Of a stretch of DNA of 64,000 nt, positions 41,710-49,931 are shown one piece after another. Origin of the DNA: Streptomyces sp. SJL17-4 (GTDB lineage Bacteria; Actinomycetota; Actinomycetes; Streptomycetales; Streptomycetaceae); NCBI RefSeq assembly GCF_036826855.1, contig NZ_CP104578.1, forward strand, positions 5,553,501-5,617,500, read 5' to 3'. The first letter of the stretch is position 1. The number at the start of each line of letters is the position of its first letter. A program made the translations under genes and the position numbers. The notes below the pieces were generated by a model, which saw only the letters and a list, made by a program, of their open reading frames with translations, made no database searches and was not told the origin of the DNA.

Positions 41710-43565
41710 GCGTCCGGCTCACCGTCGCCCAGGCCCTGGTGCGTTTCCTCGCCGCGCAGCACACCGAACGCGACGGCGTACGGCAGCGGCTGATCACGGC
41801 GACCTGGGGCATCTTCGGCCACGGCAACGTCGCCGGGATCGGCCAGGCCCTCGTCGAGGACCCCGCCCTGATGCCCTTCCACCAGGGCCGCAACGAACAG
41901 GCCATGGTGCACGCGGCCGTCGGCTACGCCCGCCAGTCCAACCGGCTGCGCGCCCACGCCGTCACCACCTCCATCGGCCCCGGCGCCACCAACCTCGTCA
42001 CCGGCGCCGCCCTCGCCACCGTCAACCACCTGCCGGTCCTGCTCCTCCCCGGCGACACCTTCGCGGGCCGCCCCGCCGACCCCGTACTCCAGCAGCTCGA
42101 AGTCCCGTACGCGGGCGATGTGTCGGTCAACGACTGCCTGCGCCCGGTCTCGAAGTACTTCGACCGCGTCGGGCGCCCCGAGGCCCTGATCCCGGCCGCG
42201 CTCGCCGCGATGCGGGTCCTCACCGACCCCGTGGAGACCGGCGCGGTGACCCTGGCGCTGCCCCAGGACGTGCAGGCGGAGGCGTACGACTGGCCGGAGG
42301 AGTTCCTCGCCGACCGGATCTGGCGGGTCCGCCGCCCCCGCCCCGACACGGCCGAACTCGACGACGCCGTACGGGCGATCAGGGCGGCCAAGCGCCCGCT
42401 GATCGTCGCGGGCGGCGGCGTCCGGCACAGCCGCGCCGAGGACGCCCTGCGGACCTTCGCCGAGCGGACCGGCATCCCCGTCGCCACCACCCAGGCCGGC
42501 AAGGGCGTCCTGCCGTACGACCACCCCGGCGAGACCGGCGGCATCGGCCACACCGGCAGCGCCACCGCGAACGCCCTGGCCGGGACCAGCGATCTGATCC
42601 TCGGCGTCGGCACCCGCTACACCGACTTCACCACCGCCTCCGGCACCCTCTTCCCCCGGGGCGTCCGCTTCGTCAACCTCAACATCGCGGGCTTCGACGC
42701 CCACAAGCTCGGCGCGCTCCCGCTCGTCGCCGACGCCCGCGAGGGCCTCACCGCACTCACCGAGGCGCTCGGCGGCCACCGCCAGGAGATGGTTCAGTGG
42801 ATCTTCTCGAAGCGGGACTGGCAGGAGCAGGTCGACGCCGCCTACGCCGTCGCCGACGAGGACGCCCGCCCCACCCAGGCCCAGGTCCTCGGCGTACTCG
42901 ACACTCTGGTCGACGGCAGCGACATCCTGATCAACGCCGCCGGATCGCTCCCCGGCGACCTCCACAAGCTGTGGCGCACCCGCTCGCCCGACCAGTACCA
43001 CGTCGAATACGGCTACTCGTGCATGGGCTACGAGATCCCCGCCGCCCTCGGCGTCGCCCTCGCCGCCCCCGGCCGGCCGGTCTGGGCCCTCGTCGGCGAC
43101 GGTACGTACCTGATGAATCCCACCGAGATCGTCACCGCCGTCCAGGAGCGGCTGCCCATCAAGGTGGTCATCCTCCAGAACCACGGCTACGCCTCCATCG
43201 GCGGCCTCTCGGAGGCGGTCGGCGCCGAGCGGTTCGGCACCGACTACCGCCACCGGGACGCCTTCGGCGGCTTCACCGGCCCGCCGCTCCCCGTCGACCT
43301 CGGCGCCAACGCCGCCTCCCTCGGCATGCGGGTGCTGCGCCCCCGCACCGTGCGTGACCTGCGGGAAGCCCTCGCGGACGCGCGGACCGCGACGGTTCCC
43401 ACATGTGTCTACGTCGAGACCGAAACGGCAGACACTGTGTCGGGCCCGCCCCCGGCCCAGGCATGGTGGGATGTGCCCGTGGCCGAGACCTCGACCCGCC
43501 CGTCGGCGGTCAAGGCCCGGGAGGAGTACGACCGGCACGTCACCGCCCGACGCCGCCATCTCTGA
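41706..43565 (+). CDS. iolD: 3D-(3,5/4)-trihydroxycyclohexane-1,2-dione acylhydrolase
   Basis: A 619-residue TPP-dependent ring-opening hydrolase. PYR domain with the activating Glu in FHQGRNEQAMVHAA; PP domain with GDGTYLMNPTEIVTAVQ...ILQNHGYASIGGLS. Characteristic IolD stretches are RQSNRLRAHAVTTSIGPGATN and GYEIPAALGVALA. It starts at ATG 41706 inside the iolB stop; an ATG earlier in frame lies in iolB. Product is 5-deoxy-glucuronate, the IolB substrate. Confidence 0.93.
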   Translation: MSVRLTVAQALVRFLAAQHTERDGVRQRLITATWGIFGHGNVAGIGQALVEDPALMPFHQGRNEQAMVHAAVGYARQSNRLRAHAVTTSIGPGATNLVTGAALATVNHLPVLLLPGDTFAGRPADPVLQQLEVPYAGDVSVNDCLRPVSKYFDRVGRPEALIPAALAAMRVLTDPVETGAVTLALPQDVQAEAYDWPEEFLADRIWRVRRPRPDTAELDDAVRAIRAAKRPLIVAGGGVRHSRAEDALRTFAERTGIPVATTQAGKGVLPYDHPGETGGIGHTGSATANALAGTSDLILGVGTRYTDFTTASGTLFPRGVRFVNLNIAGFDAHKLGALPLVADAREGLTALTEALGGHRQEMVQWIFSKRDWQEQVDAAYAVADEDARPTQAQVLGVLDTLVDGSDILINAAGSLPGDLHKLWRTRSPDQYHVEYGYSCMGYEIPAALGVALAAPGRPVWALVGDGTYLMNPTEIVTAVQERLPIKVVILQNHGYASIGGLSEAVGAERFGTDYRHRDAFGGFTGPPLPVDLGANAASLGMRVLRPRTVRDLREALADARTATVPTCVYVETETADTVSGPPPAQAWWDVPVAETSTRPSAVKAREEYDRHVTARRRHL

Positions 43566-43579
43566 AGGAGCATTTCGTC

Positions 43580-45091
43580 ATGACGAACACCGTCAAGACC
43601 GTCAACCACTGGATCGGTGGCAAGACCGTCGAGGGCACGTCGGGCAACTGGGGCCCGGTCACCGACCCGGCCACCGGCGCCGTGACCACGAAGGTCGCGC
43701 TCGCCTCCGTCGAGGAGGTCGACGCCGCCGTCGCCGCCGCCAAGGACGCCTGGGCGACCTGGGGCACCTCCTCGCTCGCCCAGCGCACCACCATCCTCTT
43801 CAAGTTCCGCGCGCTCCTCGACGCCAACCGCGACGCCATCGCCGAACTGATCGTCGCCGAGCACGGCAAGGTCCACTCCGACGCGCTCGGCGAGGTCGCC
43901 CGCGGCCTGGAGATCGTCGACCTGGCCTGCGGCATCACCACCCAGCTCAAGGGCGAGCTCTCCACCCAGGTGTCCAACCGGGTCGACGTGGCGTCGATCC
44001 GCCAGCCCGTCGGCGTCGTCGCCGGCATCACGCCCTTCAACTTCCCGGCCATGGTGCCGATGTGGATGTTCCCGATCGCCATCGCGACCGGCAACACCTT
44101 CATCCTCAAGCCGAGCGAGAAGGACCCGTCGCCGTCCCTCAAGATCGCCGAGCTGCTCGCCGAGGCGGGCCTTCCGGACGGTGTCTTCAACGTCCTCCAC
44201 GGCGACAAGGTGGCCGTCGACCGGCTCCTCGAGCACCCGGACGTCTCCGCGGTCTCCTTCGTCGGCTCGACCCCGATCGCCCGGTACATCCACACCACCG
44301 CCTCCGCCAACGGCAAGCGCGTCCAGGCGCTCGGCGGCGCGAAGAACCACATGCTGGTCCTCCCGGACGCCGACCTCGACGCGGCGGCCGACGCGGCCGT
44401 CTCGGCGGCGTACGGCTCCGCCGGCGAGCGCTGCATGGCCATCTCGGCCGTCGTGGCCGTCGGGTCCATCGGCGACGAGCTGGTCCAGAAGATCCGCGAG
44501 CGCGCCGAGAAGATCAAGATCGGCCCCGGCACCGACCCGACCTCCGAGATGGGCCCGCTCATCACGGCCGTCCACCGCGACAAGGTCGCCTCGTACGTCC
44601 ACGGCGCGGCGGACGAGGGCTGCGAGGTCGTCCTCGACGGCACCGGCTACACGGTCGACGGCCACGAGGACGGCCACTGGATCGGCCTCTCCCTCCTGGA
44701 CCACGTGCCGACCACGGCCAAGGCCTACCAGGACGAGATCTTCGGCCCGGTGCTCTGCGTGCTGCGCACCGAGACGTACGAGGAGGGCCTCGCCCTCATC
44801 AACGCCTCGCCGTTCGGCAACGGCACCGCGATCTTCACCCGCGACGGCGGCGCCGCCCGCCGCTTCCAGCTGGAGGTCGAGGCCGGCATGGTCGGCGTGA
44901 ACGTGCCGATCCCGGTGCCGGTCGGCTACCACTCCTTCGGTGGCTGGAAGGACTCGCTCTTCGGCGACCACCACATCTACGGCAACGACGGCGTGCACTT
45001 CTACACCCGCGGCAAGGTCGTCACCACCCGCTGGCCGGACCCGTCCGACGCCCCGGCGGGCGTGGACCTGGGCTTCCCGCGCAACCACTGA
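43580..45091 (+). CDS. mmsA: Methylmalonate/malonate-semialdehyde dehydrogenase (CoA-acylating)
   Basis: A 503-residue aldehyde dehydrogenase of the MmsA/IolA group, converting malonic semialdehyde from inositol (and methylmalonic semialdehyde from valine) to acetyl- or propionyl-CoA. The catalytic Cys is C285 in GSAGERCMAIS; the family stretch PFNFPAMVPMWMFPIAIA and FGGWKDSLFGD near the C-terminus are present. GAAGGAG precedes ATG 43580, 14 bp after iolD. A strong terminator follows, so it is the last gene of the operon. The aldolase (IolJ) and inositol dehydrogenase (IolG) are not in the window. Confidence 0.93.
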   Translation: MTNTVKTVNHWIGGKTVEGTSGNWGPVTDPATGAVTTKVALASVEEVDAAVAAAKDAWATWGTSSLAQRTTILFKFRALLDANRDAIAELIVAEHGKVHSDALGEVARGLEIVDLACGITTQLKGELSTQVSNRVDVASIRQPVGVVAGITPFNFPAMVPMWMFPIAIATGNTFILKPSEKDPSPSLKIAELLAEAGLPDGVFNVLHGDKVAVDRLLEHPDVSAVSFVGSTPIARYIHTTASANGKRVQALGGAKNHMLVLPDADLDAAADAAVSAAYGSAGERCMAISAVVAVGSIGDELVQKIRERAEKIKIGPGTDPTSEMGPLITAVHRDKVASYVHGAADEGCEVVLDGTGYTVDGHEDGHWIGLSLLDHVPTTAKAYQDEIFGPVLCVLRTETYEEGLALINASPFGNGTAIFTRDGGAARRFQLEVEAGMVGVNVPIPVPVGYHSFGGWKDSLFGDHHIYGNDGVHFYTRGKVVTTRWPDPSDAPAGVDLGFPRNH

Positions 45092-45111
45092 CGCGGGCGG
45101 TTCACGCCGTC

Positions 45112-45146
45112 GGCCCCCGGGGTGCTGACAGCACACCCCGGGGGCC
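45112..45146 (+). terminator. Strong hairpin terminator of the iol/mmsA operon
   Basis: GGCCCCCGGGGTG (45112-45124) and CACCCCGGGGGCC (45134-45146) form a perfect 13-bp stem around CTGACAGCA, 20 bp after the mmsA stop. Confidence 0.88.
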
Positions 45147-45258
45147 GTCGCCATGGGCGGGGGATACCGCGTCCGTGGTACGCCGGTCCCGTGCCGTACG
45201 ACTCCAGGAGGTGCGGCAGTTCCGTCTTCCGGCAGCCGTGGCTCACCGCGGGCCCGCT

Positions 45259-45274
45259 TAGGCTCGACACCATG
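45259..45274 (+). promoter_or_regulatory. Leaderless promoter -10 for the hydrolase-ABC fusion
   Basis: TAGGCT (45259-45264), seven bases, then ATG 45272, with no ribosome-binding site. This spacing is that expected when transcription starts at the A of the start codon. Confidence 0.55.
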
Positions 45275-48034
45275 CGACTCCGACTTCCCCGGTGGGCCGC
45301 GGTCACCGCCGTCCTCGCCGTTCTCGCGGGTGCCGGCACCTGGACCGCCGTCGCCTCGGACGATCCGCCGCCCGTGCACCGGGCGGACCGGATGCTCGAC
45401 CTCGACGGCGCCCGAATCGACACCTCGTACTTCACCGGCGACGCCGACGGACGCCGGCCGGCCGTTCTCCTCGGCCACGGCTTCGGCGGCTCCAAGGACG
45501 ACGTCCGCGCCCAGGCCGAGCAGCTCGCCCGGGACGGCTACGCCGTGCTCACCTGGTCCGCGCGCGGCTTCGGCGCCTCCACCGGCGAGATCGGGCTCAA
45601 CGACCCCGACCACGAGGTCAAGGACGCCCGGAAGCTGATCGACTGGCTCGCCGCCCGGCCCGAGGTCCTCCTCGACAAGCCGGGCGACCCGCGCGTCGGT
45701 GTCACCGGCGCCTCCTATGGCGGCGCGATCTCCCTGCTCGCCGCCGGGTACGACGGACGCGTCGACGCCATCGCCCCGCAGATCACCTACTGGAACCTCG
45801 CCGACGCCCTCTTCCCGGAGGGTGTCTTCAAGAAGCTCTGGGCCGGGATCTTCTTCTCCGCGGGGAACCAGCCGGGAGCCGCTTCCGCGGCCGCACCGGG
45901 GCAGGCACCCCAGGAGCAGGCACCGACAGGGCAGGCCCCCACCGGGCAGGAATCCAAGGGGCAGGCACCCACGGCGCAGGCACCCACGGGGAAGGCACCT
46001 ACCGCGCAGGCCGCCGCCTGTGGCCGGTTCACCCCCGAGCTCTGCTCCCTCTACGAGCGCGTCGCCGTCTCCGGGAAGCCCGACGCCGCCGCCCGCACGC
46101 TCCTCGAAGCCCGCAGCCCCTCCGCCGTCGGCTCCAGGATCAAGGTGCCCGCCCTCCTCGTCCAGGGCCAGTCCGACTCGCTCTTCACCCTGGCCCAGTC
46201 CGACGCCATGGCCCGTACCCTCGCCGCCAACGGCGCCCCCGTCGCCGTCGACTGGATCTCCGGCGGCCACGACGGCGGCGACCGCGAGACCGAGCGCGTC
46301 GAGCGGCGGATCGGCACCTGGTTCGACCGCTGGCTGAAGAAGGACACCTCCGCCGACACCGGCCCCGCCTTCCGCGTCAGCCGTACCGGCGGCGTCGACT
46401 CCACCGACGGCCGGGCCACCCTGCGCGCCGCGACCGCCGACCGCTACCCGGGACTCTCCGCCGGCACCGCGAGCGTCCCGCTCACCGGGCCCGCGCAGAC
46501 CTTCGCGAACCCGGCCGGCGCCGCGCCGCCCGCCGTCTCGGCCATCCCCGGCCTCGGCGGCTCGGTCGCGGGACTCTCCTCCCTCGGCGTCGGCCTCTCC
46601 CTCGACTTCCCCGGCCAGTACGCCCGGTTCGACGCGAAGCCGCAGGCCGAGCCGCTCCGGATCACCGGCACCCCCACCGTCCGCGTCAAGGTCACCTCCA
46701 CCGCCACCGACGGTTCCGCCGTCCTCTTCGCCAAGGTGTACGACGTCGGGCCCGACGGCCGGCAGCAGGTGCTGCCCGCCCAGCTCGTCGCCCCCGTCCG
46801 CGTCGACGGCGCCGAGGCCGGGAAGAGCGTCACGCTCACCCTGCCCGCGATCGACCACGAGGTGGAGGCCGGACACCGGCTCCGGCTCGTCGTCGCCGCC
46901 ACCGACCTCGGCTACGCCTCCCCGGCCGTCCCCGCCGGCTACACCGTCGCCGTCGAGAGCCCGCTCACCGTCCCCACCGCGCCCGGCCTCGACACCCAGG
47001 CCGCCGCCCTGCCCTGGTGGGTCTGGGGCCTGCCGCTGATCGGCCTCGCCGTCGCCGCCGCGCTGCTGCTCACCGCCCGCCGCCGCGTCGCCGCCCCCGC
47101 GCCCGACCCCGAACTGGCCGCCGTACCGCTCCAGATCACCGGACTGTCCAAGAAGTACAAGGGCGGTGACAGGTACAGCGTCAAGGACCTCTCCTTCCGC
47201 GTCGAGCAGGGCCAGGTCCTCGGCCTCCTCGGGCCGAACGGCGCCGGAAAGACCACCACCCTGCGCATGCTGATGGGCCTGATCACCCCCGACGAGGGCG
47301 AGATCAGGGTCTTCGGCCAGGCCATCCGGCCCGGCGCCCCGGTCCTCTCCCGCGTCGGCTCGTTCGTCGAGGGCGCCGGCTTCCTGCCGCACCTCAACGG
47401 CCGGGAGAACCTGGACCTGTACTGGAAGGCCACCGGCCGTCCCGCCGCGGACGCCCATGTCGACGAGGCCCTGCGCATCGCCAACCTGGGCAACGCCCTC
47501 GACCGCGCCGTCCGCACCTACTCGCAGGGCATGCGGCAGCGCCTCGCCCTCGCCCAGGCCATGCTCGGCCTGCCGGACCTGCTGATCCTGGACGAGCCCA
47601 CCAACGGACTCGACCCGCCGCAGATCCGCGAGATGCGCGAGGTGATGATCCGGTACGCGGCAGGCGGCCGTACCGTCATCGTCTCCAGCCACCTCCTCGC
47701 CGAGGTCGAGCAGTCCTGCACCCACCTCGTCGTCATGGACCGGGGACAGCTCGTGCAGGCCGGACCGGTCGCCGAGATCACCGGCTCCGGTGACACCCTG
47801 CTCGTGACCCTCGGGGCACCCGTCCCCGACGCCCTCGTCGAGAAGGTCGACGCCCTCCCGGGCGTCGCCACGGCGACCCGCGCCGACGGCGGGATCCTCG
47901 TCCGCCTCGACACCCTCGACCCGACCGCCCTCATCGGCGAACTCGTCGGCCTGGACGTGCCGCTGACCGGCGTCGGACCGCACCGGCGCCTCGAAGACGC
48001 GTTCCTGACCCTGATCGGAGGAGGAGCCGCATGA
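45272..48034 (+). CDS. Alpha/beta hydrolase (CocE/X-Pro dipeptidase-like) fused to an ABC transporter ATPase
   Basis: A 920-residue fusion. Residues 8-28 form a signal anchor. Next is a hydrolase domain with nucleophile S148 (GASYGG), D302 (GQSDSL) and H333 (GGHDGG), then a beta-rich domain to about 575 resembling the X-Pro-peptidase C-domain. A TM helix (about 582-604) is followed by a cytoplasmic ABC ATPase: Walker A GPNGAGKTT (654-662), YSQGMRQ signature (750-756), Walker B ILDEPTNGLD (D774). The catalytic half is thus predicted outside the membrane and the motor inside. A pentapeptide repeat (210-249) interrupts the hydrolase domain. The stop overlaps the permease start (ATGA). Substrate unknown. 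Confidence 0.9.
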   Translation: MRLRLPRWAAVTAVLAVLAGAGTWTAVASDDPPPVHRADRMLDLDGARIDTSYFTGDADGRRPAVLLGHGFGGSKDDVRAQAEQLARDGYAVLTWSARGFGASTGEIGLNDPDHEVKDARKLIDWLAARPEVLLDKPGDPRVGVTGASYGGAISLLAAGYDGRVDAIAPQITYWNLADALFPEGVFKKLWAGIFFSAGNQPGAASAAAPGQAPQEQAPTGQAPTGQESKGQAPTAQAPTGKAPTAQAAACGRFTPELCSLYERVAVSGKPDAAARTLLEARSPSAVGSRIKVPALLVQGQSDSLFTLAQSDAMARTLAANGAPVAVDWISGGHDGGDRETERVERRIGTWFDRWLKKDTSADTGPAFRVSRTGGVDSTDGRATLRAATADRYPGLSAGTASVPLTGPAQTFANPAGAAPPAVSAIPGLGGSVAGLSSLGVGLSLDFPGQYARFDAKPQAEPLRITGTPTVRVKVTSTATDGSAVLFAKVYDVGPDGRQQVLPAQLVAPVRVDGAEAGKSVTLTLPAIDHEVEAGHRLRLVVAATDLGYASPAVPAGYTVAVESPLTVPTAPGLDTQAAALPWWVWGLPLIGLAVAAALLLTARRRVAAPAPDPELAAVPLQITGLSKKYKGGDRYSVKDLSFRVEQGQVLGLLGPNGAGKTTTLRMLMGLITPDEGEIRVFGQAIRPGAPVLSRVGSFVEGAGFLPHLNGRENLDLYWKATGRPAADAHVDEALRIANLGNALDRAVRTYSQGMRQRLALAQAMLGLPDLLILDEPTNGLDPPQIREMREVMIRYAAGGRTVIVSSHLLAEVEQSCTHLVVMDRGQLVQAGPVAEITGSGDTLLVTLGAPVPDALVEKVDALPGVATATRADGGILVRLDTLDPTALIGELVGLDVPLTGVGPHRRLEDAFLTLIGGGAA
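45899..46018 (+). repeat. 15-bp minisatellite encoding eight pentapeptides
   Basis: Eight consecutive 15-bp units encode variants of GQAPT (GQAPQ, EQAPT, GQAPT, GQESK, GQAPT, AQAPT, GKAPT, AQAAA), residues 210-249 of the hydrolase-ABC fusion. Being in multiples of three, copy-number change keeps the frame. The segment lies between the nucleophile and Asp/His halves, where hydrolases carry lid insertions. Confidence 0.88.
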
Positions 48035-48927
48035 GCCCGCTGCTCGACACCCCCACGGCTCCCACCGCCGCCGCGGCGCCCGTGGAGTCCGCCCCCGGCT
48101 ACCGCGCCGGACGCACCCTGCCGCTGCGCGTCGAGGCCCTGCGCCAGTGGAAGCGCCGCCGCACCATGATCATGGGAGGCATCCTGGTCGCCCTGCCGTT
48201 CGTCCTGCTGATCGCCTTCGCGATCGGCGGGGGACCGGACGGGGCCGCCGCAGGCCGTGTCACCCTGATGGACACGGCGACCGCCTCGGCCGCCAACTTC
48301 GCGGCGACCAGCCTCTTCGCCTCGGCCGGGTTCCTCCTCGTCGTCCCGGTCGCACTGTTCTGCGGGGACACCATCGCCTCCGAGGCGAGCTGGTCCTCGC
48401 TGCGCTACCTGCTCGCCGCGCCCGTGCCCCGGTCCCGGCTCCTCGCCTCCAAGCTGGCGGTCGCCCTCGGCTACAGCGCGGCCGCGATGGTCCTGCTCCC
48501 GCTGGTCGCCCTGGCCGTGGGCACGGTCGCCTACGGCTGGGGGCCGCTCCAACTGCCCACCGGCGGCTCGGTGCCCGCCTGGGACGCGCTGTTCCGTATC
48601 GGCATCGCCGCCGCCTACATCTTCGCCTCGCTCCTGGTCACCGCGGGCCTCGCCTTCTGGCTGTCCACCCGCACCGACGCCCCGCTCGGCGCGGTCGGCG
48701 GAGCCGTCGGCCTGACCATCGTCGGCAACGTCCTGGACGCCGTCACGGCGCTCGGCGACTGGCGCGAGTACCTGCCGACGCACTGGCAGTACGCCTGGAT
48801 CGACGCGCTCCAGCCGCAGCTGGAGTGGGGCGGCATGGTGAAGGGCACGGCGATCTCCCTGACGTACGCCGTCGTCCTCTTCGCACTCGCCTTCCGCGGC
48901 TTCGCCCGTAAGGACATCGTGTCGTAG
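48031..48927 (+). CDS. ABC transporter permease
   Basis: A 298-residue ABC-2-type permease with six hydrophobic segments (IMGGILVALPFVLLIAFAIG, LFASAGFLLVVPVALFCGD, AAMVLLPLVALAVGTVAYG, RIGIAAAYIFASLLVTAGLAFWLS, a short helix near GLTIVGNVLDAV, and ISLTYAVVLFALAFRG). The loop EASWSSLRYLLAAPVPRSRLL is typical of ABC-2 permeases. Its start overlaps the stop of the hydrolase-ATPase gene, so the two form one transporter: two permeases with two fused ATPase/hydrolase subunits. Confidence 0.88.
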   Translation: MSPLLDTPTAPTAAAAPVESAPGYRAGRTLPLRVEALRQWKRRRTMIMGGILVALPFVLLIAFAIGGGPDGAAAGRVTLMDTATASAANFAATSLFASAGFLLVVPVALFCGDTIASEASWSSLRYLLAAPVPRSRLLASKLAVALGYSAAAMVLLPLVALAVGTVAYGWGPLQLPTGGSVPAWDALFRIGIAAAYIFASLLVTAGLAFWLSTRTDAPLGAVGGAVGLTIVGNVLDAVTALGDWREYLPTHWQYAWIDALQPQLEWGGMVKGTAISLTYAVVLFALAFRGFARKDIVS

Positions 48928-48982
48928 GCCCCGACCGGCGACTCCCGACCGGCAGTCCCGACCGGCAGTCCCGAACGGGGCC
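48927..48982. terminator. Inverted repeat with 13-bp tandem units after the permease gene
   Basis: GGCCCCG (48927-48933) and CGGGGCC (48976-48982) enclose three tandem copies of a 13-bp unit close to CGACCGGCAGTCC. It lies between convergent genes and probably terminates both. Confidence 0.55.
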
Positions 48983-48996
48983 CTAGGGTCTTCTGC

Positions 48997-49752
48997 TCAC
49001 AGCCACCCCCTTCGAGCCGCTTCCGCGCCCGCGCGGAAGCGGCTCGTCGTGCCGAGGGCGGCCATCAGTTCCCCCACCCGCCGGCTGTACGTCCGCGCGG
49101 ACATGCCGAGCCGGGCCGCCGCCGTCTCGTCCGTGACCCCCGACAGGAGGGCGTCGAGCACCGGACGCAGCTGAGGTGCCAGATCGCACGGTGGCCGCGG
49201 GGGCGGCGGCGCGTACGTGAGCTCCTCGGCCGTCGCCCAGCAGGCGTGATGAGCCCGGGCCAGGGCCTGCACCACCACCGGGTCGCGGATCAGCAACAGC
49301 CCGTTGTAGAGCAGCTCCAGGTCGAGCGGGACCGCGGCCACCGTCCGGTCGACCACGATCATCTTGAACGGGATGGCCTCCGCGAGCCGGGCCCGGCCGG
49401 GAATCCGGAACCCGCCCCCGAGCCGCGGCAGCGCGTGCCGCGGCACGATCCGCCGGACCTCTCCGGCCCGCTCCGCCGCCGCCCGCATGCACGCCTCCGC
49501 CAGCTCCAGGAATGGCTCGGGGATCGCGCAGCCCGCCGACGCGACCGGGTCGTCGAAGGTCAGCAACTCGTACCGGGTGGAAGCGGCCAGCCCGGCGAGC
49601 GCCGCGCTGATGCGCCGCGCACCCCGGACCGGGCGCCCCGCGGGCCGCTGTCCCTCGGTCGCGGCCCGGTTCATCGCCGAACGGGCGAGCATCACGGAGC
49701 CCGCGCTCTCTGCCACCGCTGACCACCCCCGCCCGATCGATGTCCACTCCAT
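48997..49752 (-). CDS. LuxR-like HTH transcriptional regulator
   Basis: About 251 residues. The C-terminal ~60 residues contain a LuxR/GerE-like HTH (LLSGVTDETAAARLGMSARTYSRRVGELMAALG). The N-terminal part matches the TrmB/PLD-like sensor seen in single-domain actinomycete LuxR-type regulators (FKMIVVDRTVAAVPLDLE, LLYNGLLLIRDPVVVQAL). The start is uncertain: ATG 49752 or GTG 49770, neither with a clear ribosome site. No partner is obvious; the permease gene converges on it. Confidence 0.78.
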   Translation of the reverse strand: MEWTSIGRGWSAVAESAGSVMLARSAMNRAATEGQRPAGRPVRGARRISAALAGLAASTRYELLTFDDPVASAGCAIPEPFLELAEACMRAAAERAGEVRRIVPRHALPRLGGGFRIPGRARLAEAIPFKMIVVDRTVAAVPLDLELLYNGLLLIRDPVVVQALARAHHACWATAEELTYAPPPPRPPCDLAPQLRPVLDALLSGVTDETAAARLGMSARTYSRRVGELMAALGTTSRFRAGAEAARRGWL

Positions 49753-49931
49753 GTACGCATGCGACTGCACACGGTGACAAGCCCTGTTGAAAAGGATGGC
49801 GAATCCATGCCACCGGTTGTCCCCCCGTTCGCCGTTGCCGCATCGAGATCCATCCGCAACTCGTTCGACGGCTCCAGGCGGGCCTCTCGTCCGTCACATT
49901 CACAAGTGCCTCACCAAGAGGGGGAGATGAC

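Noticed and set aside
43409..47983. A 1524-codon open frame on the minus strand across mmsA and the hydrolase-ABC gene
   Set aside because: It is antisense to two well-supported genes. Its translation is Gly/Asp/Val/Glu repeats without domains, an effect of GC-rich third positions.
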